From NCBI GenBank assembly GCA_937958885.1, contig CALGMT010000004.1:1-64000 (forward strand): 64,000 nt of DNA, written 5' to 3'. Each line of letters opens with the position of its first letter. The stretch's first letter is position 1. Below are positions 17,474 through 26,372 of this stretch, one piece after another. A program made the position numbers and the translations under genes. The notes under the pieces were generated by a model. It was not told the origin of the DNA, did no database searches, and was given only the letters and a program-made list of their open reading frames with translations. The DNA is from an uncultured bacterium (GTDB lineage: Bacteria > Verrucomicrobiota > Kiritimatiellia > CAIVKH01).

Positions 17474-17779
17474 ATGTCTGAGACGAACCATAAGAATCTG
17501 ACCAAGCGCGACCTCGTCGTCCGTATCTCCGAAGAAACCGGCCTGATCCAACAGGACGTCTATAAGGTGATCCAAAAGACGCTCGACTACATCGTGGAAT
17601 CTCTCGCGAAGGGGGAATCCATCGAATTCCGCAATTTCGGCGTGTTTGAAATTCGCACCCGCAAGCAGCGGATCGGTCGCAATCCGAACAAGCCCGAGCA
17701 GGTGGTGACCATCCCGGAGCGCAAGGTCGTCAAGTTCAAGCCGGGCAAGATCATGAAGCAGCTCATCACCGGCGAATAG
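17474..17779 (+). CDS. HU/IHF-family DNA-binding protein
   Basis: A 101-residue nucleoid protein of the HU/IHF family that bends DNA as a dimer. ATG 17474 follows AGGGGGA by three bases; the longer in-frame start at 17417 is rejected because it lies within the promoter. The N-terminal helices (LTKRDLVVRISEETGLIQQD) and the beta-arm region (FGVFEIRTRKQRIGRNPNKP) carrying the Pro that kinks DNA are clear. The arm sequence RIGRNPN is closer to IHF and HU-like variants than to classical HU, so I give no gene symbol. Confidence 0.92.
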   Translation: MSETNHKNLTKRDLVVRISEETGLIQQDVYKVIQKTLDYIVESLAKGESIEFRNFGVFEIRTRKQRIGRNPNKPEQVVTIPERKVVKFKPGKIMKQLITGE

Positions 17780-17800
17780 CGTCGCGCCTGCTTGATTCGA

Positions 17801-19069
17801 ATGGCGTCGGACGAATTTCAACCGCTGCAAGGCATGGCCGATCTTGGCCCGCCGGAAGTCGAACGCTGGGCCGCCGCCGAACAAGAAGCGCGCCGTATTT
17901 TCGCGCTTTACGGGTGCGAGGAAATACGGACCCCGATTCTCGAACGCGCCGATCTGTTCATTCGTTCGTTGGGAGGCGAGACGGATGTCGTGCAGAAAGA
18001 GATGTATGCATTTGAGGATCGCGGCGGACGCGCGCTCGCGCTGCGGCCTGAAGGCACGGCGGGCGTCATGCGCTATGTCGCATCGAAGGGCCAGGACGCA
18101 GGCGATGCGCGACTATTTTACATCGGCCCGATGTTTCGCGCGGAGCGGCCGCAGGCGGGACGCCGCCGGCAATTCCATCAGATCGGCGCTGAACTGATCG
18201 GCGCACCGCATCCGGCGGCGGACGCCGAGGCCATCGCCCTGCACGCGCATCTCTTGAGCGGATGGGGGTTGCAGCAGTGCCGGATTCGGATCAATTCGCG
18301 CGGGCTTCCGGAGGAACGGGCCGCGATCCAATCGGCATTTCGCGAGCGGCTGCTGCCGCATCGCGACGCGCTGTGCGAGGATTGCCGCCGCCGAATGGAG
18401 GCAAACGTGCTGCGCGTGCTCGATTGCAAGAACCCCGCATGTCAAGCGATCCTAGCCGATATTCCGCCGTTGACCGATTTCATGTCTGCCGCCGCGCGCG
18501 CCTATCTCGATGACGTCATCCGGCATTTGGAGGCGCTCGAACTGCCGATCGAGCGCAGTCCTAATTTGGTGCGGGGGCTCGACTATTACCTGCATACTGT
18601 TTGGGAAATCACGCATCCCGCCCTCGGCGCCCAGGATGCGCTGGCCGGCGGAGGCCGCTACCGTTTGCAATTCGGCGGTCGCGCCGTCGAGGGAGTGGGG
18701 TTCGCCGTCGGCGTGGAGCGCGTGATGATGGCGTTGGAACAAGAGCGCCCAGCCAACACGGCTGAACGCCTTCCGTTGGTGTGGCTGATCGCACACGGCA
18801 CCGCCGCCCTGGCAGAAAATATGAGGCTGCTTCAAACCTTGCGGCGGCATCAACTCGCGGCGCGCATGTGCCTCGACGAGCGGAGCGTGAAGGCCCAATT
18901 CCGCGCGGCAGACCGCGCGCGCGCGTCTCACGTCGTGGTGCGGGGCGAGACCGAGATCCAGAAAGGCGTATTCCTGCTGAAAAACCTGGCGACTGGCGAA
19001 CAAGAGGAAGTGGACATGCCGGAACTCATGCGTCGCCTGTCCGCACTACGCCTGCACGAAAAAACCTGA
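17801..19069 (+). CDS. hisS: Histidyl-tRNA synthetase
   Basis: HisS charges tRNA-His with histidine. It has 422 residues. Class II motif 2 contains RPEGTAGVMRY and FRAERPQAGRRRQFHQ; the histidine-binding motifs are LVRGLDYY and GGGRY. A four-cysteine site (CEDC, then CKNPAC) marks the insertion subdomain, as in many bacterial HisRS. The C-terminal anticodon domain is present, so this is the synthetase and not the shorter HisZ regulator. ATG 17801 is used; TTG 17792 is also in frame. It lies 21 bases after the HU-like gene. Confidence 0.95.
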   Translation: MASDEFQPLQGMADLGPPEVERWAAAEQEARRIFALYGCEEIRTPILERADLFIRSLGGETDVVQKEMYAFEDRGGRALALRPEGTAGVMRYVASKGQDAGDARLFYIGPMFRAERPQAGRRRQFHQIGAELIGAPHPAADAEAIALHAHLLSGWGLQQCRIRINSRGLPEERAAIQSAFRERLLPHRDALCEDCRRRMEANVLRVLDCKNPACQAILADIPPLTDFMSAAARAYLDDVIRHLEALELPIERSPNLVRGLDYYLHTVWEITHPALGAQDALAGGGRYRLQFGGRAVEGVGFAVGVERVMMALEQERPANTAERLPLVWLIAHGTAALAENMRLLQTLRRHQLAARMCLDERSVKAQFRAADRARASHVVVRGETEIQKGVFLLKNLATGEQEEVDMPELMRRLSALRLHEKT

Positions 19070-19089
19070 AAATCGGCCTGCGCGTCCGA

Positions 19090-19956
19090 TTATCGCGCGC
19101 GAGGCACGGAGTCATCAGGGAACAGTGCCGCGCGCTGCGGCATGACGCCGGGCATTGGATCGGGAAGACTCAAATCCCAGCGCAGGCAAAACGATTCCTG
19201 CGCCTCGCCGGTGTCGGTATCGTATTCGACGTGAACCCACCCGTCGGCGAATTCCTCCACGATTCGCACCGTCGAGTTCCGAGGGAGTTCGCCGAGGCGG
19301 CGGCGGGGAAGGTCTAACGAGTAGGCGGCGACCACGCGGGGAACGGTCACGACCGGCATGTCAGCTCGAAGCGGACGCTCCCATGCGGGCCGCAGTGGCT
19401 GCGACCACGCCCACGCGCCGGCCTGAGCCTCGCGCGCCGCGTCTTCCATTTTCAGCAGGCGCGCGCGATAGTCGGTCGCACGCTCGCCGTCCGGACGCGT
19501 CACGCGAACACCGAAGACCCGAGCGAGTCCTTGTTGTACGAGATCTTCCGCAAGATCGCGGCCCTGCGATTCGACGAAGGCGTAAAAACGGGGGGTGACA
19601 CCACGGCCTTGAGCGCCATGCCAACGCGTGATGACGTTGAATGGTTCCGATAATCGTTCGCGGACGAGATTTGCAGCGATACGCCCGATTTCATTCGCTT
19701 GTTCGGGCTCGATGCCGAAATACTCCGCCTGCTCGCGAACACGTTGAGGAAACTCTTTATCGCTTTCGGGGGCATCCACGAAATAAAGGCGAAAGATGTA
19801 TTCCTTCCCGTCGTGCCGAACGCGGAAGCTGTCCCCGTCGTTGAAGGGATTGGGGGCAAGGACACATCCCTCGAGGCGCGTCCAGGGGTCGGACGCAAAC
19901 ACCGCGAGCGCCGCCGCGAAAAACACGATCAACAAACTGACCCATACTCGTCGCAT
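19090..19956 (-). CDS. Secreted SNase-like nuclease with C-terminal SH3-like region
   Basis: A 288-residue exported protein starting at ATG 19956, seven bases after AGGGGA. Residues 1-21 form a signal peptide (VWVSLLIVFFAAALAVFA). The following domain is staphylococcal-nuclease-like: DGDSFRV, then FRLYFVDAPES (the RLxxxDAPE motif), and later GRDLAEDLVQQGLARV. The nuclease Arg and Asp residues are kept. After it, about residues 215-275 (PRRRLGELPRNSTVRIVEEFADGWVHVEY in pieces) look like an SH3-type module. It probably degrades extracellular or periplasmic nucleic acid. It converges with hisS across 20 bases. Confidence 0.82.
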   Translation of the reverse strand: MRRVWVSLLIVFFAAALAVFASDPWTRLEGCVLAPNPFNDGDSFRVRHDGKEYIFRLYFVDAPESDKEFPQRVREQAEYFGIEPEQANEIGRIAANLVRERLSEPFNVITRWHGAQGRGVTPRFYAFVESQGRDLAEDLVQQGLARVFGVRVTRPDGERATDYRARLLKMEDAAREAQAGAWAWSQPLRPAWERPLRADMPVVTVPRVVAAYSLDLPRRRLGELPRNSTVRIVEEFADGWVHVEYDTDTGEAQESFCLRWDLSLPDPMPGVMPQRAALFPDDSVPRAR

Positions 19957-19994
19957 AATGTATTCCCCTATAAGAAACCCGATCAACGGGCTAC

Positions 19995-20006
19995 TGTCTA
20001 TAGACA
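19995..20006. promoter_or_regulatory. 12-bp palindrome between the nuclease gene and speA
   Basis: TGTCTATAGACA is a perfect palindrome centred 39 bases upstream of the nuclease start and about 100 bases upstream of speA. It has the form of a dimeric repressor site serving one or both divergent genes. Confidence 0.4.
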
Positions 20007-20023
20007 ATTTACGCGCCCGTTTG

Positions 20024-20051
20024 TTGATTATTTAATTTCACGCGCTAGGAT
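20024..20051 (+). promoter_or_regulatory. Predicted promoter of speA
   Basis: TTGATT (20024-20029), a 16-base spacer and TAGGAT (20046-20051). A start near 20058 would give a leader of about 44 bases containing GGAGGG ahead of ATG 20102. Confidence 0.5.
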
Positions 20052-20101
20052 GTTCGCGCGATTAAAATCCGCACAACCGCGGAGGGCTTGATACCATACA
20101 C

Positions 20102-22015
20102 ATGAAGACGGAAACCTTGACCCGATGGACCAGCGCTGACTCCGCCGAACTGTACGGGGTGCGAAATTGGGGAAGCGGCTATTTCGACATTTCCGACCGC
20201 GGCGAGTTGATTATCCGGCCGAAGGGCAAGGGCACGGCGGAAACAATCAGCATGATGCAGATCGTGGATGGACTGAAGGCGCGCGGGATCGGCATGCCGG
20301 TCCTCCTGCGATTCGGCGACATCCTGGCCTCGCGCATCGCAACGATCAACGGGAGTTTTCACAAGGCCATCGCCGATGCGGGCTACAAGGGCCTTTTCCG
20401 GGGCGTCTACCCGATCAAGGTGAATCAACAGCAGCAGGTGATCGAGGACATCGTCGCGTACGGTCGTCCGTTCCACTATGGTCTCGAGGCCGGCAGCAAA
20501 CCGGAGCTGATCACGGCGCTGGCGTACAACCAGGACCGCGAATCGCTGATCGTGTGCAACGGCTACAAGGACGAAGAGTTCATCGATCTCGCGCTCTACG
20601 CCCTGAAAATGGGCCTGCAGACGATCATGGTCATCGAAATGCCGAGCGAGCTGCCCCTGATCGTCGCGCGTGCGAAGCGCATGAAAGTCCGGCCGCGCAT
20701 CGGCGTTCGCGCCAAGCTCGCCACGCGCGGCGGCGGGCATTGGAATGAGTCGGGCGGCGACCGCAGCCAGTTCGGACTGAACGCCGCGCAGATCATCGAC
20801 CTGGTGGATGCACTGCGCGCGCAAGACATGCTCGATTGTCTGGAGATGTTGCACTATCACCTCGGCTCGCAGATCCCCAATATCCGGAACATTCAGGCCG
20901 GTATCGTCGAAGCGGGACGCATGTATGTGGACCTCGTGCGCGAGGGCGCGCGCATGGGCATGCTGAATGTCGGCGGCGGACTGGCCGTTGACTACGACGG
21001 CTCACATTCGAATTTCGCCAGCAGCGCCAATTACACCGTGGACGAATATGCGGCGGATATCGTCGAAGGCATCATGCAGCGCTGCGACGAAGCAGGCATC
21101 CCGCATCCGAACATCGTCAGCGAGTCCGGCCGCGCGACGGTCGCGCATCACTCGGTGCTGCTCTTCGACATATTCGATGTGAGCCGCTTCGAACCGGAGC
21201 GTCCGCTCGAGCCCTTGCCGGACAATGCCCACGAAAACCTCGTGCGCCTCGCCGAAGTCGGACGTTCGCTCAACGCGAAAAACGCCCAGGAGTGCTATCA
21301 CGATGCGGTGTTTTATCGCGACGAAATACGCTCCCTGTTCAACCAAGGGGCCGTCTCTCTGCGCGAGCGCGCGCTGGCGGAACGCTATTTTTGGAGCATC
21401 ATCAATCGGATTGCGATCGAGATCCGCGATCGGAAGTATGTGCCGGACGAGCTCGAAGACCTGGAAACGGCGATCGCGGATGTGTACTTCGGCAATTTCA
21501 GCGTGTTTCAGTCGCTTCCGGATTCATGGGCCATTGAGCAGTTGTTTCCGATCATGCCGATCGACCGGCTGGACCAGCCCCCGACACGCAAGGCGGTCCT
21601 CGCGGACATCACGTGCGATTGCGACGGCAAGATCGATCGCTTCATCGATTTGCACGATGTGAAGCGCACCCTTCCGCTGCACGAGCTGAACGGCAAGGAT
21701 TACTATCTCGGGGTGTTCCTCGTCGGCGCGTATCAGGAAACGCTCGGCGACCTGCACAACCTGCTGGGCGACACCAATGTCGTCAGCGTGAAGCTCGGCG
21801 AGGGCGGGGCGATCGAATTCGCCGAGGAGATCGCGGGCGATACCGTCGCCGACGTTCTCTCGTATGTCGAATACGACGTGCAGGACATGGTGGAGCTGAT
21901 GCGGAAAACCGCCGAGCAGGCCGTGCGCGCCGGTAAAATCACGCCGGAAGAGCGCCGCGAGATCATGGCGGCATACGAAAGCGGGCTGCGCGGCTACACT
22001 TACTTCGAGAAATAA
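20102..22015 (+). CDS. speA: Biosynthetic arginine decarboxylase
   Basis: SpeA converts arginine to agmatine, the first step of one route to putrescine and spermidine. It has 637 residues, close to the E. coli enzyme (658). It is a fold-III PLP enzyme: the PLP lysine is in YPIKVNQQ, the phosphate-binding Gly run is MLNVGGGLAVDY, and the substrate-site Cys-Asp is in ITCDCDGKID. The N-terminal WTSADSAELYGVRNWG is typical of this family and separates it from diaminopimelate decarboxylase. It stops four bases from the converging TPR gene. No agmatinase or agmatine deiminase lies nearby. Confidence 0.96.
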   Translation: MKTETLTRWTSADSAELYGVRNWGSGYFDISDRGELIIRPKGKGTAETISMMQIVDGLKARGIGMPVLLRFGDILASRIATINGSFHKAIADAGYKGLFRGVYPIKVNQQQQVIEDIVAYGRPFHYGLEAGSKPELITALAYNQDRESLIVCNGYKDEEFIDLALYALKMGLQTIMVIEMPSELPLIVARAKRMKVRPRIGVRAKLATRGGGHWNESGGDRSQFGLNAAQIIDLVDALRAQDMLDCLEMLHYHLGSQIPNIRNIQAGIVEAGRMYVDLVREGARMGMLNVGGGLAVDYDGSHSNFASSANYTVDEYAADIVEGIMQRCDEAGIPHPNIVSESGRATVAHHSVLLFDIFDVSRFEPERPLEPLPDNAHENLVRLAEVGRSLNAKNAQECYHDAVFYRDEIRSLFNQGAVSLRERALAERYFWSIINRIAIEIRDRKYVPDELEDLETAIADVYFGNFSVFQSLPDSWAIEQLFPIMPIDRLDQPPTRKAVLADITCDCDGKIDRFIDLHDVKRTLPLHELNGKDYYLGVFLVGAYQETLGDLHNLLGDTNVVSVKLGEGGAIEFAEEIAGDTVADVLSYVEYDVQDMVELMRKTAEQAVRAGKITPEERREIMAAYESGLRGYTYFEK

Positions 22016-22019
22016 CCCG

Positions 22020-22904
22020 TTAGGGCGCCCGCGCCGGCGCGGTTGTCTTCATCAGATTCTCGATCGCCTCGCGTATGCGGATGAAATCGCGGTTCTGGCG
22101 GATGGGATCGAGATGCGTATCCCCGAACGCGGCATAGGTCGCGAAGGGATCGATTTGAGCGGCCAGCGCAAGATTTTGGATGGCCGGAATCTCCTCGCCT
22201 TTCAGGCTGTAGGCGCACGCGAGGTTGAAGTGCACGGAGAAGGCGAGCTGCGGTCGGTCGAAGGCCTGTCTGTATATGCGGAGCAGGATGTCCAGGGCTT
22301 CATCCACACGCCCCGCCATAAGCAGAATGGCCGCCAGATTGCTGGCGCTGATCGCATCCGTTGAATCCAGTTCCCACGCCGCGCGCGCGAACGCCGCGCC
22401 TTCGTCAAATTGATTAAGCCGGAAGTGATAGGCGGCCACGCGATTCAGCGCCATGATGCGAAGCTCGGTGGTTTTAAGCAGGCGATCGGTCTCCGTCATG
22501 ATTGACAGCGCGCCCTCGTAATCGCCGCGCCGGAACATCCGGTCCGCTATCCGCGCGCGCTCGCGGATCAGGTTTCGTTCGGCGCGATAGAGCGCTTGAG
22601 TGGATGAATCGCCGACGGCAACGGGCAAGGTGGATATCCGCGCAACGACGAGCGGCGGGGCTGTAAACTCCTCTTCTTCGACATCTTCGATCTTGCGCAA
22701 CCGTTCCCGCGCCATGCCCTCAGGCGTCGCGGGCGGTGTCAAATCGGGTTTCTGAGGGTCTAGTTCAAACAGACTGGGGCGCCGCGGCAAGGCTCCGGCG
22801 TCGGCCTCTGCATCGCCCGAACTGGGCTCCTCATTGGCGAACGTCACGGCTGCGCTAAACCATATGGGTAGAATCGCGAAGCACCAAAGCCCCAGACTCC
22901 TCAT
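22020..22904 (-). CDS. Exported TPR-repeat protein
   Basis: A 294-residue protein starting at ATG 22904. The open frame extends much further upstream, to 23960, but that part lies antisense to ribBA and is rejected. Residues 1-23 form a signal peptide (MRSLGLWCFAILPIWFSAA). A Pro/Asp/Glu-rich linker (25-75) precedes helical repeats with TPR spacing (DYEGALSIMTE, FDEGAAFARAAWELD, RVDEALDILLRIY, EEIPAIQNLALAAQIDP). No enzymatic motif is present. It is divergent from the riboflavin operon and is likely a periplasmic scaffold of unknown partner. Confidence 0.8.
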   Translation of the reverse strand: MRSLGLWCFAILPIWFSAAVTFANEEPSSGDAEADAGALPRRPSLFELDPQKPDLTPPATPEGMARERLRKIEDVEEEEFTAPPLVVARISTLPVAVGDSSTQALYRAERNLIRERARIADRMFRRGDYEGALSIMTETDRLLKTTELRIMALNRVAAYHFRLNQFDEGAAFARAAWELDSTDAISASNLAAILLMAGRVDEALDILLRIYRQAFDRPQLAFSVHFNLACAYSLKGEEIPAIQNLALAAQIDPFATYAAFGDTHLDPIRQNRDFIRIREAIENLMKTTAPARAP

Positions 22905-22999
22905 ATTTGTATTACGTACATTAGCCCGAAGCGCGCAGCAAGCGCTTCGCGCGGAACGTCCGGGCCGGGTTCGAGATCGGGAACCCGTCGGATCGCGGC

Positions 23000-23028
23000 T
23001 TGCAAGCGGAGGGTTCCTGAGATAGGCT
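23000..23028 (+). promoter_or_regulatory. Predicted promoter of the riboflavin operon
   Basis: TTGCAA (23000-23005), a 17-base spacer and TAGGCT (23023-23028). The expected start near 23035 sits immediately before the FMN riboswitch, which supports the assignment. Confidence 0.6.
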
Positions 23029-23039
23029 CTGACCATTAA

Positions 23040-23204
23040 GCGAACTTCGGGGCGGGGTGATCCGACGCCGGCGACGGCGCTGGAAAGTCCCCACCGGCGG
23101 TGCAGCCCGCGACTCCCCGCAAGGGGATTGAGACTGTCAGCGCGCCTCCACAGAGACGCGTCATCGGTCGCCGACCGTAAAGTCGGGATAAAATGAAGTT
23201 GCGC
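23040..23204 (+). ncRNA. FMN riboswitch (RFN element)
   Basis: The conserved blocks appear in order: CTTCGGGGCGGGGTG, CCACCGGCGGTGCAGCCCGCG and GCCGACCGTAAAGTCGGGAT. The closing stem pairs AACTTC (23043-23048) with GAAGTT (23195-23200). An extra GC-rich arm (23064-23078) enlarges one hairpin compared with the usual core. It lies directly upstream of ribBA, the expected target, and would shut off riboflavin synthesis when FMN is plentiful. Confidence 0.93.
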
Positions 23205-23222
23205 ATGATAAGGTGTATTCTG

Positions 23223-23246
23223 CCCCGAAGTCGCCGCCCTTTGGGG
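23223..23246 (+). promoter_or_regulatory. Hairpin masking the ribBA ribosome-binding site
   Basis: CCCCGAAG pairs with CTTTGGGG around an 8-base loop, two bases before ATG 23248. There is no U-run, so the riboswitch most likely works by hiding the translation start and not by termination. The only Shine-Dalgarno-like bases (GGGG) are in the 3' arm. Confidence 0.5.
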
Positions 23247-23247
23247 T

Positions 23248-24480
23248 ATGAACGGTATGACTAAACAGAACGCAGGTGCGGCGGGTTCCTTCGACACGAT
23301 CGAAGCGGCGGTGGCGGCTATCGCGCGCGGCGAACTGGTCGTTGTGGTTGACGACGAGCGCCGCGAAAACGAAGGCGACTTGATCATGGCTGCCGATAAG
23401 GTCACGCCGGCGGCCATCAATTTCATGGCGCGCCATGGACGCGGCCTCATCTGCGTCGCTCTCGATCGCGCGATCCTCACGCGATTGGGCCTGTCCCGGA
23501 TGATCCCCCACGGGGACGGCGACCCGTTCCGGACCGCGTTCATGGAATCGGTGGATGCGCGGCACGGCATTTCCACCGGGATTAGTGCGCATGATCGCGC
23601 CCGCACGATTTCGCTGTTAGTGAATCCGTCGACCACGGCCGCGGACCTGCTGCGACCCGGCCATGTATTTCCTCTCGAAGCGGCGGAGGGCGGAGTCCTC
23701 AAGCGCCCCGGACATACCGAGTCTGCCGTGGATTTGGCTCGTCTCGCCGGTCTCCAGCCCGGCGGAGTGATTTGCGAGATTCTGCGCGAGGACGGCCAGA
23801 TGGCGAGACGCCCCGACCTCTTTGCCTTCGCGCGCCGGCACAACCTGCGCATCATCACGGTGAATGCCATTGTCCAGCATCGGCGGCGCACCGAAAACTT
23901 GATCGAGCTGGAGGAAGAAATCAATCTGCCGACGGAATACGGTCTATTTCGCCTGCGCATGTATTTCAGCCGCGTTGAGAATAAACATCACCTCGCGCTC
24001 GTGCACGGCAACCCCGCATCTGTCGCCGCGCCGCTCGTACGCGTTCACAGCGAGTGCCTGACGGGCGACGCCTTCGGCTCGCTGCGCTGCGATTGCGGTT
24101 CGCAACTGCAGGTCGCCATGCGCATGATCGCAGAGGCCGAACACGGCGTGCTGCTTTACCTGCGGCAGGAGGGCCGCGGTATAGGATTGGAGCAAAAAAT
24201 TCGCGCCTACGCGCTTCAAGAAGAGGGCCTCGACACGGTCGAGGCCAATGAGCAGCTCGGCTTCGAGGCCGACGCGCGAGACTATGCGATCGCCGCTCAA
24301 ATGCTGCGCGATCTAGGCGTGCGCGCGTGCCGCCTGCTCACCAATAATCCGCGCAAGGTGTCGGGTCTGGATATGTACGACGTGGACGTCGTCGAGCGAA
24401 TCCCGCTCGTGCGCCCGCCGACGCTCCACAACGAGCGCTATTTGGAAACCAAACGAGCCAAACTCGGCCATCTGATATAG
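23248..24480 (+). CDS. ribBA: Bifunctional DHBP synthase / GTP cyclohydrolase II
   Basis: This two-domain enzyme makes both precursors of riboflavin: the 4-carbon phosphate from ribulose 5-phosphate (RibB, residues about 15-210) and the pyrimidine from GTP (RibA, about 215-410). RibB signatures are DDERRENEGDLI, the catalytic loop around HGDGDPFRTAF and GHVFPL. RibA has the zinc site SECLTGDAFGSLRCDCGSQL and LRQEGRGIGL. Both halves look active. ATG 23248 is adjacent to the hairpin; ATG 23257 is an alternative. It begins an operon with ribH, nusB, ftsY, ribD and ribE under the FMN switch. Confidence 0.96.
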   Translation: MNGMTKQNAGAAGSFDTIEAAVAAIARGELVVVVDDERRENEGDLIMAADKVTPAAINFMARHGRGLICVALDRAILTRLGLSRMIPHGDGDPFRTAFMESVDARHGISTGISAHDRARTISLLVNPSTTAADLLRPGHVFPLEAAEGGVLKRPGHTESAVDLARLAGLQPGGVICEILREDGQMARRPDLFAFARRHNLRIITVNAIVQHRRRTENLIELEEEINLPTEYGLFRLRMYFSRVENKHHLALVHGNPASVAAPLVRVHSECLTGDAFGSLRCDCGSQLQVAMRMIAEAEHGVLLYLRQEGRGIGLEQKIRAYALQEEGLDTVEANEQLGFEADARDYAIAAQMLRDLGVRACRLLTNNPRKVSGLDMYDVDVVERIPLVRPPTLHNERYLETKRAKLGHLI

Positions 24481-24489
24481 GAGCAACCG

Positions 24490-24966
24490 ATGAAAACCAT
24501 CATGGGCGAGGGGTCCGCCAAGGGACTCCGATTCGGCATCGCGGTCAGCCGATTCAACGATTTGTTCACCCGAAATCTCCTGCAGGGCGCGATCGACGCA
24601 TTGCGGCGCCACGGGGCGCGCGACGAGGATATCACGGTCGTCTGGGTTCCGGGCGCTTTCGAGTTGCCGTCGGTGCTTCGCCCGATGGCCGCGTGCGGAA
24701 AGTACCACGCGCTGATCGCGCTCGGCGTCGTCATCCAGGGATCGACCGGTCATGCGGAAATCATCAACCGGCAGGTCGCCGCATCCGTCGCGCAAATCGC
24801 CGCCGACACCGGCGTTCCGGTGATCGATGGGGTGATCGGCGCGCAGAATACCGACCAGGCGATGGAGCGCAGCGGCGGCAAGCACGGCAATCGCGGGTGG
24901 AGCGCCGCCGAGTCCGCAATCGAAATGGCGAGCGTGATGAAAAAGCTCGGCGATGAGGCCTTATGA
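24490..24966 (+). CDS. ribH: 6,7-dimethyl-8-ribityllumazine synthase
   Basis: RibH joins the RibB and RibA/RibD products into lumazine. It has 158 residues, the standard length. Recognisable parts are AVSRFNDLFTRNLLQGA, WVPGAFELPSVLR and VVIQGSTGHAEIINRQVA, with the active-site His in the last. A GAGCAACCG leader gives a short spacing to ATG 24490. Its stop overlaps the nusB start as ATGA. Lumazine synthase usually assembles into a 60-subunit shell or pentamers. Confidence 0.96.
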   Translation: MKTIMGEGSAKGLRFGIAVSRFNDLFTRNLLQGAIDALRRHGARDEDITVVWVPGAFELPSVLRPMAACGKYHALIALGVVIQGSTGHAEIINRQVAASVAQIAADTGVPVIDGVIGAQNTDQAMERSGGKHGNRGWSAAESAIEMASVMKKLGDEAL

Positions 24967-25415
24967 GCGGCCGCCACGAGGGCCGCACCCTCGCTGTCCA
25001 ATTCCTGTTTCAGCGCGACATCAACACCGGCGATCTCGACGATGCGCTGGCCCAATTCTGGGCCGATCATGAAGCGGGCGCGCGCGTGCGTGAATTCGCC
25101 GAATCGATCATCCGGGGCGTGGAAGAGCGGCGCGCCGAATTGGATCACCTGCTCCAATCGTGCGCCGAGCACTGGGATGTGCACCGCATGGGCGGCGTCG
25201 ATCGCAACGTGATGCGCGTTGCGCTGTATGAAATGCGCTACCGCCCCGATATTCCGCCCGCGGTCTCCATCAACGAGGCCGTCGAGCTGGCGAAGGAATT
25301 GAGTTCGGACGAGTCCGGTCGCTTTGTGAACGGCATCCTCGACCGGGCGCGGCGCGAGTTGAACAGGCCCGCGCGCGACGCAAAACCCGCGTCCGCGCCG
25401 TCATCCGGAGACTGA
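24963..25415 (+). CDS. nusB: Transcription antitermination factor NusB
   Basis: NusB binds boxA RNA with NusE (S10) to prevent early termination in rRNA operons. It has 150 residues and is all-helical: RTLAVQFLFQRDIN near the start, FAESIIRGVEERRAELDHLL in the middle, and the conserved VDRNVMRVALYEMRY and SINEAVELAKELSSDESGRF near the C-terminus. Its place directly after ribH is a common gene order in bacteria. It starts inside the ribH stop codon and ends three bases before ftsY. Confidence 0.95.
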   Translation: MSGRHEGRTLAVQFLFQRDINTGDLDDALAQFWADHEAGARVREFAESIIRGVEERRAELDHLLQSCAEHWDVHRMGGVDRNVMRVALYEMRYRPDIPPAVSINEAVELAKELSSDESGRFVNGILDRARRELNRPARDAKPASAPSSGD

Positions 25416-25418
25416 TCC

Positions 25419-26372
25419 ATGGTGACATGGCTCAATGCATTGTCTCGAACCCGCAAGCAGTTTGCGGGCGCGCTCGCGCGCGTGTTTTCCCGCAGCGATA
25501 AAGGCGAAAAGGTCGATCAGGATACCCTCGATGAACTCGAAGCGACGTTGTTGCTGGCGGATATGCCGGTCCGACTTGCGGCCGAACTGAAGGACGAGAT
25601 CGAATCCGGCTATAAAGGCCTGCGCGTCGATGCGCGCGACATGCTGCGAAAAATCATGATCAAGAGCCTTGGCGACGCGCCGGCGTATCCCTGGCCCGTT
25701 GTCGATCCGCTGCTCAGCATCCTGGTGGTGGGCATCAACGGTTCCGGCAAGACAACGACCTGCGCGAAGCTCGCCGCGCTCGCGAAACAAGCGGGGCGGC
25801 GTCCGTTGCTCGGCGCGGCGGACACCTTTCGCGCCGCGGGTTCGGAGCAGTTGCGCATCTGGTCCGAACGCGTCGGGTGCGAAGCCGTCGTGGGGCGCAC
25901 CGGCGCCGACGCGGCGGCGGTTGCCTTCGATGCGCTGGCCGCGGCGCGCGCGCGCGGCTGCGATGTCGCGATCATCGACACGGCCGGTCGGATGCACACG
26001 AAGCAGCCCCTGATGGAGGAACTCGGCAAGGTGCGCCGTTCGATGGCGAAACACACACCCGATGCGCCGCATGAAATATGGCTCGTCCTCGATGCCGCGC
26101 TGGGGCAAAACGCGGTCGTGCAGGCGCGGATGTTTAACGAGGCCGCGCCGTTGACCGGCGTCGTGATCGCGAAGCTCGACGGGTCGGCCAAGGCCGGATT
26201 CGTGTTCTCGCTCGCGCGCGACCTCAAACTTCCGATTCGCTACGTCGGGTTGGGCGAGGGCATGGCCGATCTGGCGCCCTTCGATCCCGCGTCGTTCGTG
26301 GATGCCTTGCTCGGATACGAATCGCCTTACAAGGAGACCGCCGGTGCGGATGCGGGTGTCGAGCGCAGATGA
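25419..26372 (+). CDS. ftsY: Signal recognition particle receptor FtsY
   Basis: FtsY is the membrane-associated GTPase that receives SRP-bound ribosomes. It has 317 residues and contains the N domain (1-95) and G domain with G1 GINGSGKTTTCAKLA, G2 AADTFRAAGSEQL, G3 IIDTAGRMHTKQ and G4 IAKLDGSAKAG. The long acidic A domain of E. coli is absent, as in many bacteria. ATG 25419 is close to the nusB stop. Its 3' end overlaps the likely ribD start by 29 bases, so the two genes share coding DNA. Confidence 0.95.
   Translation: MVTWLNALSRTRKQFAGALARVFSRSDKGEKVDQDTLDELEATLLLADMPVRLAAELKDEIESGYKGLRVDARDMLRKIMIKSLGDAPAYPWPVVDPLLSILVVGINGSGKTTTCAKLAALAKQAGRRPLLGAADTFRAAGSEQLRIWSERVGCEAVVGRTGADAAAVAFDALAAARARGCDVAIIDTAGRMHTKQPLMEELGKVRRSMAKHTPDAPHEIWLVLDAALGQNAVVQARMFNEAAPLTGVVIAKLDGSAKAGFVFSLARDLKLPIRYVGLGEGMADLAPFDPASFVDALLGYESPYKETAGADAGVERR

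Noticed and set aside
22905..23960. Upstream extension of the minus-strand TPR gene
   Set aside because: It is antisense to ribBA and the FMN riboswitch; a signal peptide begins at 22904, which fixes the true start.
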